Positions 34,963 to 43,603 of a stretch of DNA of 64,000 nt are shown here, piece after piece. Position 1 is the first letter of the stretch. Each line of letters starts with the position of its first letter. The stretch comes from Azoarcus sp. KH32C. GTDB lineage: Bacteria; Pseudomonadota; Gammaproteobacteria; Burkholderiales; Rhodocyclaceae. The stretch is from contig NC_020516.1 of NCBI RefSeq assembly GCF_000349945.1, forward strand, positions 2,914,001-2,978,000, written 5' to 3'. The translations under genes were made by a program, and so were the position numbers. The notes below the pieces were generated by a model. The model was not told the DNA's origin, did not search any database, and saw nothing but the letters and a program-made list of their open reading frames with translations.

Positions 34963-34986
34963 CGCGAGCGCACTTATTCGCTCGCG
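34963..34986 (+). terminator. 8-bp stem-loop between the two transporter sets
   Basis: CGCGAGCG, loop CACTTATT, CGCTCGCG: a perfect 8-bp GC-rich stem right after tauC. No T-run follows, so it could be a partial terminator or an mRNA-stabilising element tuning expression of the second transporter set. Confidence 0.45.
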
Positions 34987-35094
34987 GACATGCCGCCGCA
35001 TTGCTCCGGTGATGCAAAGCTAATACGGAAGAATTGGTTCCCCGACGGTGCCGGAGCCCAAATAATTTGCCCATAACAGAGCCCGGAGAATCAG

Positions 35095-35880
35095 ATGTCA
35101 CACCGCAAATCCCACACAGCCATCGACCGGCTCGGTCCTTGGATCGTACCGATCCTGCTGATCGTCGTTTGGCAGGCCGCCTCGTCGGCGGGCTGGCTGT
35201 CCACGCGAATCCTCCCCGCGCCGCTCGATGTCGCGAAGGCCTTGGTCGGCTTGGCCCAGTCCGGCGAACTGTGGGGCCACATCAGCACCAGCACCTGGCG
35301 CGCCTTGTCCGGCTTCGCGGTCGGCGGCGGCCTCGGCCTCGTGCTCGGCCTGCTGACCGGGTCGCTGCGCAGCGCCGAGACGCTGATCGATTCGACGATC
35401 CAGATGGTCCGCAACATTCCGCCGCTCGCGCTGATCCCGCTGGTGATCCTGTGGTTCGGCATCGACGAGGCGGCGAAGCTCTTCCTCGTGTCGCTGGGCG
35501 TCTTCTTCCCCGTCTATATCAACACCTTCCACGGTATCCAGTCGGTGGACCGCGGCCTGATCGAGATGGGCAAGAGCTACGGCCTGTCGCGCTGGGGCCT
35601 GTACCGCGAAATTATCCTGCCCGGCGCCCTGCCTTCGATCCTCGTCGGCGTGCGGTTCTCGCTCGGTTTCATGTGGGTGATCCTGATCGTCGCCGAAACG
35701 ATCTCGGCGCAGTCGGGCATCGGCTACATGACGATGAATGCGCGCGAATTCCTGCAGACCGACGTCGTGCTCGTCGGAATCCTGCTCTATGCGGCGCTCG
35801 GCAAGCTCGCCGACCTGGCAGCGAAGGGCCTCGAACGCTGGGGCCTGCGCTGGCATCCGCGCTACCAGACGACCGCCTGA
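35095..35880 (+). CDS. ssuC: aliphatic sulfonate ABC transporter permease
   Basis: A 261-residue permease with about six helices, SsuC type: STRILPAPLDVAKALVGL, IDSTIQMVRNIPPLALIPLVILWFGIDEAAKLFLVSLGVFFPVYINTFHGI, and the EAA-like loop MGKSYGLSRWGLYREIILPGALPSILVGVRFSLGFMW. It is clearly distinct from the upstream TauC, so this is a second importer. In this operon it probably serves sulfoacetate or another C2 sulfonate, as SauS/SauT follow. Confidence 0.93.
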   Translation: MSHRKSHTAIDRLGPWIVPILLIVVWQAASSAGWLSTRILPAPLDVAKALVGLAQSGELWGHISTSTWRALSGFAVGGGLGLVLGLLTGSLRSAETLIDSTIQMVRNIPPLALIPLVILWFGIDEAAKLFLVSLGVFFPVYINTFHGIQSVDRGLIEMGKSYGLSRWGLYREIILPGALPSILVGVRFSLGFMWVILIVAETISAQSGIGYMTMNAREFLQTDVVLVGILLYAALGKLADLAAKGLERWGLRWHPRYQTTA

Positions 35881-35891
35881 AGGGGAATGCA

Positions 35892-36668
35892 ATGAACATC
35901 AATCCAGTCGAACAATCCATCCTGCAGCGCACCGTCAGCAGCGTGCGTGGCGCCGAGGTCGCGATCTCCGGCGTATCCAAGGCCTACGGTGGGCAGACCG
36001 TGCTCGACGGCCTCAACCTGAACATCGAAGCCGGCAGTTTCGTCGCGATCGTCGGACGCAGCGGCTGCGGCAAGAGCACCCTGCTGCGCCTCATTTCCGG
36101 GCTCGAACAGCCCGAGGCTGGCTCGGTCGCAGTCGGCGGCGGGGGCTTCTCCGGCATCGCGCGAGACGTCCGCTTCATGTTCCAGGATCCGCGCCTGCTG
36201 CCGTGGAAACGCGTGCTCGCGAACGTCGCGCTCGGCCTACCGGCCGCCGCACAGCCGAAAGCGCGTGAAGTGCTCGGACAGGTCGGCCTCGCGTCCCGTG
36301 CCAATGAGTGGCCGGCAGTGCTCTCGGGCGGTCAGCGGCAACGCGTCGCGCTCGCCCGTGCGCTAGTCCATGACCCGGCGCTGCTGCTGCTGGACGAGCC
36401 GCTCGGGGCGCTCGATGCGCTGACCCGCATCGAGATGCAGCAGCTCATCGAAACGCTCTGGCAGACGCGCAATTTCACGGCGCTGCTGGTCACCCACGAC
36501 GTCTCGGAAGCCGTCGCGCTGGCGGACCGCGTGATCCTGCTCGAACACGGCCGCGTCGCACTCGATCTGCCGATGGACCTGCCGAGGCCGCGCGTGCGCG
36601 GCAGCGCAGAGTTCGCCGCGCTGGAGCAAACGATCCTCGATCGCGTGCTGCGCACCGGCGTGCTCTGA
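35892..36668 (+). CDS. ssuB: aliphatic sulfonate ABC transporter ATP-binding protein
   Basis: A 258-residue ABC ATPase of SsuB type. Walker A is GRSGCGKST, the signature LSGGQRQRVALARAL, and Walker B LLLLDEPLGALDALTRIEMQ, with TALLVTHDVSEAVALADRV downstream. The Q-loop part is FMFQDPRLLPWKRVLANVALGL. It starts 11 bases after ssuC and partners it. Confidence 0.94.
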   Translation: MNINPVEQSILQRTVSSVRGAEVAISGVSKAYGGQTVLDGLNLNIEAGSFVAIVGRSGCGKSTLLRLISGLEQPEAGSVAVGGGGFSGIARDVRFMFQDPRLLPWKRVLANVALGLPAAAQPKAREVLGQVGLASRANEWPAVLSGGQRQRVALARALVHDPALLLLDEPLGALDALTRIEMQQLIETLWQTRNFTALLVTHDVSEAVALADRVILLEHGRVALDLPMDLPRPRVRGSAEFAALEQTILDRVLRTGVL

Positions 36669-36700
36669 CCCTCCTCCCCGTTGAAACAGGAATTTCGAAC

Positions 36701-37669
36701 ATGGTGAATCTTCAACGCAGAAAATGGCTCGGCACGATCGCGGCAGCCGGTGTCGCCTCGCTTGCGAGCTCCATCTCCCTGGCGCGCGCGGCCGAATCGC
36801 GGCAGGTCCGCATCGGCTATCAGAAATCCTCGACACTAATCACGCTGCTCAAGGGGAACGGCAATCTCGAAAAGCGCCTCGAAACGCTCGGCGTACGGGT
36901 GAGCTGGCACGAGTTCACGAGCGGCCTGCCGCTCCTCGAAGCGCTCAATCTCGGCAACGTGGATTTCAGCGCGGATGTCGCCGATACCGTGCCGGTGTTC
37001 GCACTTGCCGCCGGCGCGAAGCTCGCCTATGTCGCACAGGAAGCGCCTTCGCCCGAAGCCCAGGGGCTGATCGTGCGCGCCGACTCGCCGATTCGCACGG
37101 TCGCCGATCTGAAGGGCAAGCGCGTCGCGGTGACCAAGGCCGCCGGCTCGCATTACCTGCTGATCGCGCTCCTCGAAAGCGCCGGGCTGAAGTTCAAGGA
37201 CATCGAACCCGCCTACCTGACGCCGGCCGACGGACGCGCGGCCTTCGAGCGCGGCGCGGTCGATGCGTGGGTCGTGTGGGATCCCTTCCTCACCGCCGCG
37301 CAACGCCAGACCCCCGTCAGGCTGATCGCCGACGGCAAGGGCGTCGCGGATTACCAGCGCTACTACCTCACCTCGCACGACTTCCTGAAGAACTCGCCCG
37401 ACGTGCTCGGCCTGCTCTTCAACGAGCTGAAGACGACCGGGCGCTGGCTGAAGCAGAATCCAAAGGAAGCGGCCGCGCAGCTCGCCCCGCTGTGGGGACT
37501 TGACGCGGCGACCGTCGAAGCGGCGAACGCCCGCCGCAGCTACGATGTGCGCGCCGTGGTGCCCGACGCGCTGACCGAGCAACAGCGCATCGCGGATACC
37601 TTCTTGTCCGAAGGGCTGCTGCCGCGCAAGGTCAGCGTGTCGTCGGTGACGCTGTGGAAGCCGGCATGA
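36701..37669 (+). CDS. ssuA: aliphatic sulfonate ABC transporter substrate-binding protein
   Basis: A 322-residue periplasmic binding protein. The N-terminus NLQRRKWLGTIAAAGVASL has a twin Arg and hydrophobic helix, compatible with a Tat or Sec signal ending near SLARAAES. The mature part has VRIGYQKSSTLITLLKGNGNLEKRL, LNLGNVDFSADVADTVPVFA and FERGAVDAWVVWDPFLTAAQ, typical of SsuA. Together with ssuB and ssuC it makes the second importer. Its stop codon overlaps the sauS start (ATGA), linking uptake to sulfoacetate activation; the substrate is inferred. Confidence 0.92.
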   Translation: MVNLQRRKWLGTIAAAGVASLASSISLARAAESRQVRIGYQKSSTLITLLKGNGNLEKRLETLGVRVSWHEFTSGLPLLEALNLGNVDFSADVADTVPVFALAAGAKLAYVAQEAPSPEAQGLIVRADSPIRTVADLKGKRVAVTKAAGSHYLLIALLESAGLKFKDIEPAYLTPADGRAAFERGAVDAWVVWDPFLTAAQRQTPVRLIADGKGVADYQRYYLTSHDFLKNSPDVLGLLFNELKTTGRWLKQNPKEAAAQLAPLWGLDAATVEAANARRSYDVRAVVPDALTEQQRIADTFLSEGLLPRKVSVSSVTLWKPA

Positions 37670-39063
37670 GTGTCGCAGCCGACGTTTCCGCGTTGATCGA
37701 ACGCGCCCGCATCGCGCAGACGGCATTCGCCACATGGCCCCAGGCGCGGGTCGACGAGGCGGTCGCGGCCGCTGCGTGGGCGATCCTCGAACCGGGACGC
37801 AATCGCGAGCTGGCCGAGCTCGCGGTCCGCAGCACCGGCCTGGGCCGCGTCGAGGACAAGGTCCGCAAGAACCACCGCAAGACGCTGGGCCTGTTGCGCG
37901 ACTTGCACGGCGTGAAGACGGTCGGCGTAATCGGGGACGACCCCGAGCGTGGGATCGTCGAGATCGCACGGCCGGTCGGTGTCGTCGCGGCGATCACGCC
38001 CTCGACGAACCCGGCGGTGACGCCGGCCAACAAGGTCATCAACGCGCTGAAAGGCGGCAACGCCATCATCCTCGCGCCCTCGCCGAAGGGGGCAACGACC
38101 TGTTCGCGGCTGCTGGAATTCATCCATGCCGAGCTTGCGAAGGTCGGAGCGCCGCAGGGTCTCGTTCTGCAGCTTCCGGGAGGTTCCGGAAAGGAGGCCC
38201 TGCACGAGCTGATGCGCCAGGCGGATCTCGTCGTCGCGACAGGCTCGCGCGCCAACGTCCGCGCCGCCTACGAGAGTGGCACGCCGGCGCTTGGCGTCGG
38301 GGTCGGCAACGTCGCGACGATCGTGCTGCCGACGGCCGGTCCGGGCGCCGCCGCGGCACGCATCGCGCAGTCGAAAACTTTCGACAACGCCACGAGCTGC
38401 TCGTCCGAGAACAGCCTGATCCTCGTCGGCGACGCAGCGGACGGCATGCTCGCCGCGCTCGCAGCCGAAAGCGCAGTCCTCCTCGATCCGCAGGAAAAGG
38501 CGGCCCTCGCCGCCGCGATGTTCCCCGACGGCCAGCTCGCGCCGGCGGCGATTGCGCAATCCGCCGCACGCATCGCGCAGATCGCGGGCCTCAACCGACC
38601 GATCTTCCGGGACGCGCGCATCCTGCTCGTCGAGGAGAACGGTGTCGGACCCGAGTATGCGTTCTCCGGCGAGAAGCTGTCGCCGGTGCTCACCGTCTAT
38701 CGTGTGCCCGACCTCGACGCGGCGATCGCGCTGGTCCGGCGCATCTACGACTATCAGGGCAAGGGCCACTCGGTTGGCGTCCACGGCGCGACCGCCGCGG
38801 AGGCGCTGCGCCTCGGGCGCGAGCTCCCGGTCGCGCGCGTGATCCAGGACCAGATCCACTGCTACGCCGTCGGCGGCTCCTTCGACAACGGCCTGCCCTT
38901 CTCGCTGTCGATGGGCTGCGGCACCTGGGGCGGCAACAGCTTTTCGGACAACCTGAACCATCGCCACTTCCTCAACATCACGCGCATCGTGAAGCCGATT
39001 CCCGAGCGCGTGCCGAGCGAGGCCTTGCTGCTGGGCGCCTACTGGGAGCGCTACGGACGATGA
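37666..39063 (+). CDS. sauS: sulfoacetaldehyde dehydrogenase, CoA-acylating
   Basis: A 465-residue aldehyde dehydrogenase of the CoA-acylating type. The catalytic Cys is C245 in ATSCSSENS; VGVVAAITPSTNPAVTPANKVINALKGGNAIILAPSPKG and VATGSRANVRAAYESGTPALGVGVGN are family blocks. It probably reduces sulfoacetyl-CoA to sulfoacetaldehyde, as in the Cupriavidus sauRSTU pathway. The identification rests on the adjacent SauT, sulfonate importer and xsc; acetaldehyde or another aldehyde is the alternative. It overlaps both ssuA and sauT by 4 bases, so the three are translationally coupled. Confidence 0.88.
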   Translation: MSVAADVSALIERARIAQTAFATWPQARVDEAVAAAAWAILEPGRNRELAELAVRSTGLGRVEDKVRKNHRKTLGLLRDLHGVKTVGVIGDDPERGIVEIARPVGVVAAITPSTNPAVTPANKVINALKGGNAIILAPSPKGATTCSRLLEFIHAELAKVGAPQGLVLQLPGGSGKEALHELMRQADLVVATGSRANVRAAYESGTPALGVGVGNVATIVLPTAGPGAAAARIAQSKTFDNATSCSSENSLILVGDAADGMLAALAAESAVLLDPQEKAALAAAMFPDGQLAPAAIAQSAARIAQIAGLNRPIFRDARILLVEENGVGPEYAFSGEKLSPVLTVYRVPDLDAAIALVRRIYDYQGKGHSVGVHGATAAEALRLGRELPVARVIQDQIHCYAVGGSFDNGLPFSLSMGCGTWGGNSFSDNLNHRHFLNITRIVKPIPERVPSEALLLGAYWERYGR

Positions 39064-40589
39064 GTCGGCAGCAATCTCCGAACGTTCGCGCCCTGCTCGA
39101 AGCCCGAGCCGGCGAGACTCCGCATGGCGTCTACTGCATCTCGCCCGAAACCGGCCGCGAGATGACGTTCGGCGGCCTGCTGGACAGTGCCCGCTCGCTC
39201 GCTGCGCTGCTTGCCGCACGCGGCGTCGAGCCGGGTGCCCACGTCGCGATGCTGTTGCCGAACGGCCTGCAGGCGGTGCGGATCTTCGTCGGCGCGATGG
39301 CTGGCGGGCATGTGATCACCCCGCTCAGCCTCCTCGCCCGACCGGCGCAGCTCGCCTATGTGCTGGAGCACTCGGGCTGCCGTGCAGTGTTCGTTGCGCC
39401 GGAACTGGTCGAGCGCCTGGGCGAAGCGCTGTCCATGCTGCCCGACGGCGGCGCTTCAATCGAAGTGCTTGCGGCAGATCCGGACGAGCTCCGGATCGCG
39501 GACGAACCCGCCGTTTCGAACTTTCCCTCAGGCGCGCCGGATGCCGACGCTCCCGCGCTGCTGATGTACACCTCCGGCACGACGGGCCGTCCGAAAGGCG
39601 TCCTCCTGACGCACGAAAACGTCCTCGCCGGCGCACGATTCGTCAGCGAAGCGCATCGGCTTGGCCCCGACGATCGCGTGCTGGCCGTTCTGCCGCTGTA
39701 TCACATCAACGCGCAGATCATGACCGTGCTCGCGCCGCTGTATCATGGCGGCAGCCTCGCGATGCCGCGGCGCTTCAGCACCAGCGCCTTCTGGCCGCTC
39801 GCCATCGCACAGCGCTGCACCTGGATCAACGTCGTGCCGACGATCATCGCCTACCTGCTCGAAGACCCCGCCGGCGCTAAGGGGCTCGACCTCTCGCGCA
39901 TTCGCTTCTGCCGCTCGGCGTCGGCCCCCTTGCCGCCTGAGCATCAGCGAGCGTTCGAGGAGCGCTTCGGCATCGGCGTCATCGAGACGATGGGGCTCAC
40001 CGAAACTGCGGGGCCCTGCCTCGCCAACCCGCCGGAACCGCTGTTGCGGAAATACGGCAGCCCGGGGCGTGCCTTCGGCAACGAAGCGAAGGTCGTCGAT
40101 CCGGCGACCGGACGAGATTTGCCGGACGGACTTCCCGGGGAGATCGTCGTGCGCGGCCCCAACGTCATGCGCGGCTACTATCAGGGCGGGGAGGAAAGCG
40201 CCCTCGCCTTCCTGCCCGACGGCTGGCTGCGTACCGGCGACCTCGGCTATCGCGATGCCGACGGCTTCTTCTTCATCACCGGGCGCCTGAAGGAAATCAT
40301 CATCAAGGGCGGCGAGAACATCGCGCCGCGCGAGATCGACGAGGTGCTGCTCGCACACCCGGGCGTGCTCGAAGCCGCCGCGGTGGGAATCCCTGACACG
40401 TTTTACGGCCAGGACATCCTCGCGGGCGTCGTGTTGAAGCCCGGCAGCGGCTGCGGTGAGGCCGATCTCAAAGCTCATTGCGAGCGGCATCTCGGGCGTT
40501 TCAAGACCCCGCGCGTCTTCCGCCTGCTCGCGGAACTGCCGAAGGGGCCGTCCGGGAAGATTCAGCGCCTCAAACTTCTTGATGCTTGA
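39060..40589 (+). CDS. sauT: sulfoacetate-CoA ligase
   Basis: A 509-residue AMP-forming acyl-CoA ligase. The signature is LLMYTSGTTGRPKGVLLTHE, followed by MGLTETAGPCL, WLRTGDLGYRDADGFFFITGRLKEIIIKGGENIAPREIDE, and the C-terminal lysine in KGPSGKIQRLKLL. It is half of the sulfoacetate activation pair with SauS: sulfoacetate plus ATP and CoA gives sulfoacetyl-CoA. The specific substrate is inferred from the operon. The start overlaps the sauS stop by 4 bases. Confidence 0.86.
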   Translation: MSRQQSPNVRALLEARAGETPHGVYCISPETGREMTFGGLLDSARSLAALLAARGVEPGAHVAMLLPNGLQAVRIFVGAMAGGHVITPLSLLARPAQLAYVLEHSGCRAVFVAPELVERLGEALSMLPDGGASIEVLAADPDELRIADEPAVSNFPSGAPDADAPALLMYTSGTTGRPKGVLLTHENVLAGARFVSEAHRLGPDDRVLAVLPLYHINAQIMTVLAPLYHGGSLAMPRRFSTSAFWPLAIAQRCTWINVVPTIIAYLLEDPAGAKGLDLSRIRFCRSASAPLPPEHQRAFEERFGIGVIETMGLTETAGPCLANPPEPLLRKYGSPGRAFGNEAKVVDPATGRDLPDGLPGEIVVRGPNVMRGYYQGGEESALAFLPDGWLRTGDLGYRDADGFFFITGRLKEIIIKGGENIAPREIDEVLLAHPGVLEAAAVGIPDTFYGQDILAGVVLKPGSGCGEADLKAHCERHLGRFKTPRVFRLLAELPKGPSGKIQRLKLLDA

Positions 40590-40643
40590 ACCAAAAGCGC
40601 GCGCCGAAGAACAACTGAGCAAATCCTGCAGGAACCTGAATCG

Positions 40644-42233
40644 ATGCCTGAAACCTTCCGAACCTGGCAAACCGCCGACGTCCGCAGCGCCCTGATCGAA
40701 GGCCGCGAAATCGCCCTCCTCGACCTCCGCGAAGAGGACGTCCACGCACAGAGCCATCCCCTATTCGCCGCGAACTTCCCGCTCGCGCGGATCGAACTGG
40801 ACGCGTGGAGCAAGCTCCCGCGGCGCGACGTGCCGATTGTGTTGCTCGATGATGGCGAAGGCGAAGCCGAGACCGCGGCGGCGCGGTTGCAGGCGCTCGG
40901 CTACACCGACGTCGGACTGCTCGCCGGGGGACTGCGCGGCTGGGCGGAAGGCGGCGGTGAGCTCTTCCGCGACGTGAACGCGCCGAGCAAGGCCTTCGGC
41001 GAGCTGGTCGAGGCCGTCCGCCACACGCCTTCGCTGTCCGCCGAAGAAGTCCATGCGTTGATCGAGTCCGGCGCCGACATCCGCATCGTCGATGCGCGTC
41101 GCTACGACGAATACCGGACGATGAGCATCCCCACCGCAACCAGCGTCCCTGGCGCGGAACTCGCGTTGCGCGTGCCGGAGCTCGCGCCGAACCCGGACAC
41201 GCTGGTGATCGTCAATTGCGCGGGGCGCACCCGCAGCATCATCGGCACGCAGTCGCTGCGCAACGCGGGCCTGCCGAACCGGGTCGCCGCGCTGCGAAAT
41301 GGAACGATAGGCTGGACGCTCGCCGGCTTCGAGCTCGATCATGGCCAGACGCGCCGCTTTGGCGAAGTGTCGGAATCGACTCGTCGCGCAGCCGCTGAAT
41401 CGGCTCGCGCCCTCGCCGGCCGGGCAGGCGTGCTTCACGCGCAGCCCGATGCGTTGCAAGTGTGGTCGGCGCAGGACGATCGCACGACCTATTTCTTCGA
41501 CGTCCGCACGGCCGAGGAGTACGAGGCCGGCCATCTTCCCGGCTTCCGCCACGTCGCTGGCGGCCAGCTCGTGCAGGAGACGGAGATGGTGGCCCCAGTG
41601 CGTGGAGCGCGCATCGTCCTCGCGGACAACGACGGCGTGCGTGCGAACATGACGGCCTCCTGGCTCGCACAGATGAACTGGGAGGTGTGGGTGATCGATG
41701 GCGTTCCGGAGTCGGACTTCGTCGAACGCGGCCCGTGGCAGCCGTCGCTGCCGCCCTTGCCCGAATTCCCCGAAATCTCGCACGAGGAACTGGCCGCGCG
41801 GGCAGGAGCCATCGACACCCTCGTGTTGGACTTCGCGACCAGTGCGGAATATCTGCGCGGGCACATCCCGGGCGCCGCCTTCGCGCTGCGCTCACGTCTG
41901 CCCGACGCGCTCGCTGCAGCGCCGGACGTCCGCCATTTTGTGCTCACTTCGCCGGACGGCCGGCTGGCCCGCTTGGCGGCGCAGGATCTCGCCGCGCTGC
42001 GCCAGGATGCACGTATCGACGTCCTCGCTGATGGCACGGCCGCATGGCGTGCCGCCGGCCGGGAGCTCGAATCGGGCCCGACGCGCCTTCTCTCGCCACC
42101 GCTCGACCGCTATCGCCGCCCTTACGAGGGCACGGACAATGCGCGCGACGCGATGCAGGGCTACCTGGACTGGGAATTCGGGCTCGTCGCGCAACTGGAG
42201 CGCGACGGCACCCATGGTTTTCGGGTGCTCTGA
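40644..42233 (+). CDS. four-domain rhodanese-like sulfurtransferase with a single active-site cysteine
   Basis: A 529-residue cytoplasmic protein made of four rhodanese-homology domains (roughly residues 1-110, 130-230, 270-370 and 390-490). Only the second has the catalytic Cys loop (CAGRTRS, C192); it is the only cysteine in the whole protein. The equivalent loops elsewhere are DDGEGEA, DNDGVRA and SPDGRLA, so three domains are catalytically dead. It follows sauT by 54 bases on the same strand and may handle sulfite/sulfane sulfur released by sulfonate breakdown, for example by making thiosulfate. AGGAA precedes the ATG. The function is inference; the domain count and single Cys are direct. 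Confidence 0.88.
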   Translation: MPETFRTWQTADVRSALIEGREIALLDLREEDVHAQSHPLFAANFPLARIELDAWSKLPRRDVPIVLLDDGEGEAETAAARLQALGYTDVGLLAGGLRGWAEGGGELFRDVNAPSKAFGELVEAVRHTPSLSAEEVHALIESGADIRIVDARRYDEYRTMSIPTATSVPGAELALRVPELAPNPDTLVIVNCAGRTRSIIGTQSLRNAGLPNRVAALRNGTIGWTLAGFELDHGQTRRFGEVSESTRRAAAESARALAGRAGVLHAQPDALQVWSAQDDRTTYFFDVRTAEEYEAGHLPGFRHVAGGQLVQETEMVAPVRGARIVLADNDGVRANMTASWLAQMNWEVWVIDGVPESDFVERGPWQPSLPPLPEFPEISHEELAARAGAIDTLVLDFATSAEYLRGHIPGAAFALRSRLPDALAAAPDVRHFVLTSPDGRLARLAAQDLAALRQDARIDVLADGTAAWRAAGRELESGPTRLLSPPLDRYRRPYEGTDNARDAMQGYLDWEFGLVAQLERDGTHGFRVL

Positions 42234-42272
42234 GCGGCAGCCGGACGCGTGAGGGTCCGCCGCTTACCGCGA

Positions 42273-43439
42273 TCAGAGCGCGCCCTGCTCCCTGAGCTGC
42301 AGGGCGACGTAGAGCAGCAGGCGGTCGTCGATGTTGGCGAGGTCCAGTCCCGTCAGCTCGCCGATCTTCTGCAGGCGATAGTCGAGCGTGTTGCGATGGA
42401 TGTGCAGCGCTTTCGCGGTCGGCAGCGCGTGGCTGTCGTTGGCGTACCAGGCGGCCAGCGTCCTCATTAGCATACCGCTCGTCCGGTCGAAGGTCTCGAG
42501 TTGCGATAGCGGTTGGCGCAGCTGTTCCGCCTGCCAGCCCCAGTCGAGGCTTCCGAGCAGCACCGGCAGGCTGAGGTCGTAGTAGCAGAAGCTGTTCCGT
42601 TGCCGATTCCGCACCCGCCCTGCCCGGGCCGCCTTGCGCGCGGATTCGTACGACGTGGCCACCCCTTCGACGCCCGGCAGGGAAATCCCCATCGACAGGA
42701 CGAAGGGTGTTTCCGAGACTGCGTTGATTACGTCGTGAACGGCCTGCAACCGCTTGCGGGCGGCAGAGGTCACTGCGGCGCGGGGTGCGGATGCGTCGAA
42801 AGCATCGAGCATCACGAGTTCGCGCGGGCTCAGCACGGCGGTGAGCATTTCCGACCAGCGTGAAGAAAGCTCGGACTGGGTGCGTTGCAGTGCCATCAGT
42901 GCGAGATCCGGACGCTGGGCATCTTCCGGCAGTTCCAGGACGAAGGCGGCCCGTGCCGAATGCATGTCGATGGCGAGGCGCCCGGCCCAGGCCTCCAGGC
43001 CGGCATCGGAAATCCCGGTCCGCCTGACGAGCTGATACACGAATTCTTCACGGTAGCCCTTCTCCCGCTGCAACTCTCCGATCAACTGCGCCTGTTCGAG
43101 GATCATTTCCGCCGTGATGCGGACGAGCTCCCCGAACTGGCGTACTTCATCCGGATGCCCGCTGATGCCGACGACACCGCAGATCTCGCCGCGGACGATC
43201 AGCGGCAGATTGATGCCGGGCTTGGCGCCGTGCAGCTTCTGCGTCGCGGCGGCGTCGACTTCGACGGTGCCTTGGCGTGTCAGCACCAGTTGGGCCCCGG
43301 CATGGAGATCGCCAATCCGGCCTGCCTCGCCGCTCGCGATGATGATGCCGCGCGTGTCCATCACGTTCACGCTGAACGGGATGATCTTCATCGTCCGCTC
43401 GACGATTTCCTGGGCCAGTTCGGGTTTGATTGCAGGCAT
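42273..43439 (-). CDS. cdaR: sugar diacid/glycerate regulator of the CdaR family
   Basis: A 388-residue transcription factor of the CdaR/PucR type. The N-terminal sugar-diacid recognition domain has LAQEIVERTMKIIPFSVNVMDTRGIIIASGE and GINLPLIVRGEICGVVGISGHPDEVRQFGEL, nearly as in E. coli CdaR; the C-terminal PucR-type helix-turn-helix reads AKALHIHRNTLDYRLQKIGELTGLDL, followed by DDRLLLYVALQL. I chose ATG 43439 (GGGAACC upstream) because it gives the usual length. It is divergent from a glycerate 2-kinase gene, as expected for a regulator of glycerate/glucarate use. It ends 40 bases after the convergent rhodanese gene. Confidence 0.9.
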   Translation of the reverse strand: MPAIKPELAQEIVERTMKIIPFSVNVMDTRGIIIASGEAGRIGDLHAGAQLVLTRQGTVEVDAAATQKLHGAKPGINLPLIVRGEICGVVGISGHPDEVRQFGELVRITAEMILEQAQLIGELQREKGYREEFVYQLVRRTGISDAGLEAWAGRLAIDMHSARAAFVLELPEDAQRPDLALMALQRTQSELSSRWSEMLTAVLSPRELVMLDAFDASAPRAAVTSAARKRLQAVHDVINAVSETPFVLSMGISLPGVEGVATSYESARKAARAGRVRNRQRNSFCYYDLSLPVLLGSLDWGWQAEQLRQPLSQLETFDRTSGMLMRTLAAWYANDSHALPTAKALHIHRNTLDYRLQKIGELTGLDLANIDDRLLLYVALQLREQGAL

Positions 43440-43484
43440 CGCGGTTCCCAGTGCTTGCGCTTCTTCAAGGATATTGTGCAGATG

Positions 43485-43520
43485 CCTAATTATCATCCAT
43501 TTTTAGTTGAGTAAATTAGG
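43485..43520. promoter_or_regulatory. inverted repeat in the cdaR-glycerate kinase divergent region
   Basis: CCTAATT and AATTAGG separated by 22 bases, in an AT-rich promoter-like stretch. A possible CdaR operator. Confidence 0.4.
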
Positions 43521-43603
43521 GTCTATGCACGATGAAGCTGCCTTCCTGCGCCCCTACCATTGCCGAGCATTGTTCGTAGAACGTCAATCATCAGGAGACA
43601 TGG

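Noticed and set aside
37734..40589. A 951-codon plus-strand open frame running through sauS into sauT
   Set aside because: Its first part is a shadow frame of sauS; only the last 509 residues, in the sauT frame, form a protein family, and sauT has its own ATGA-coupled start.
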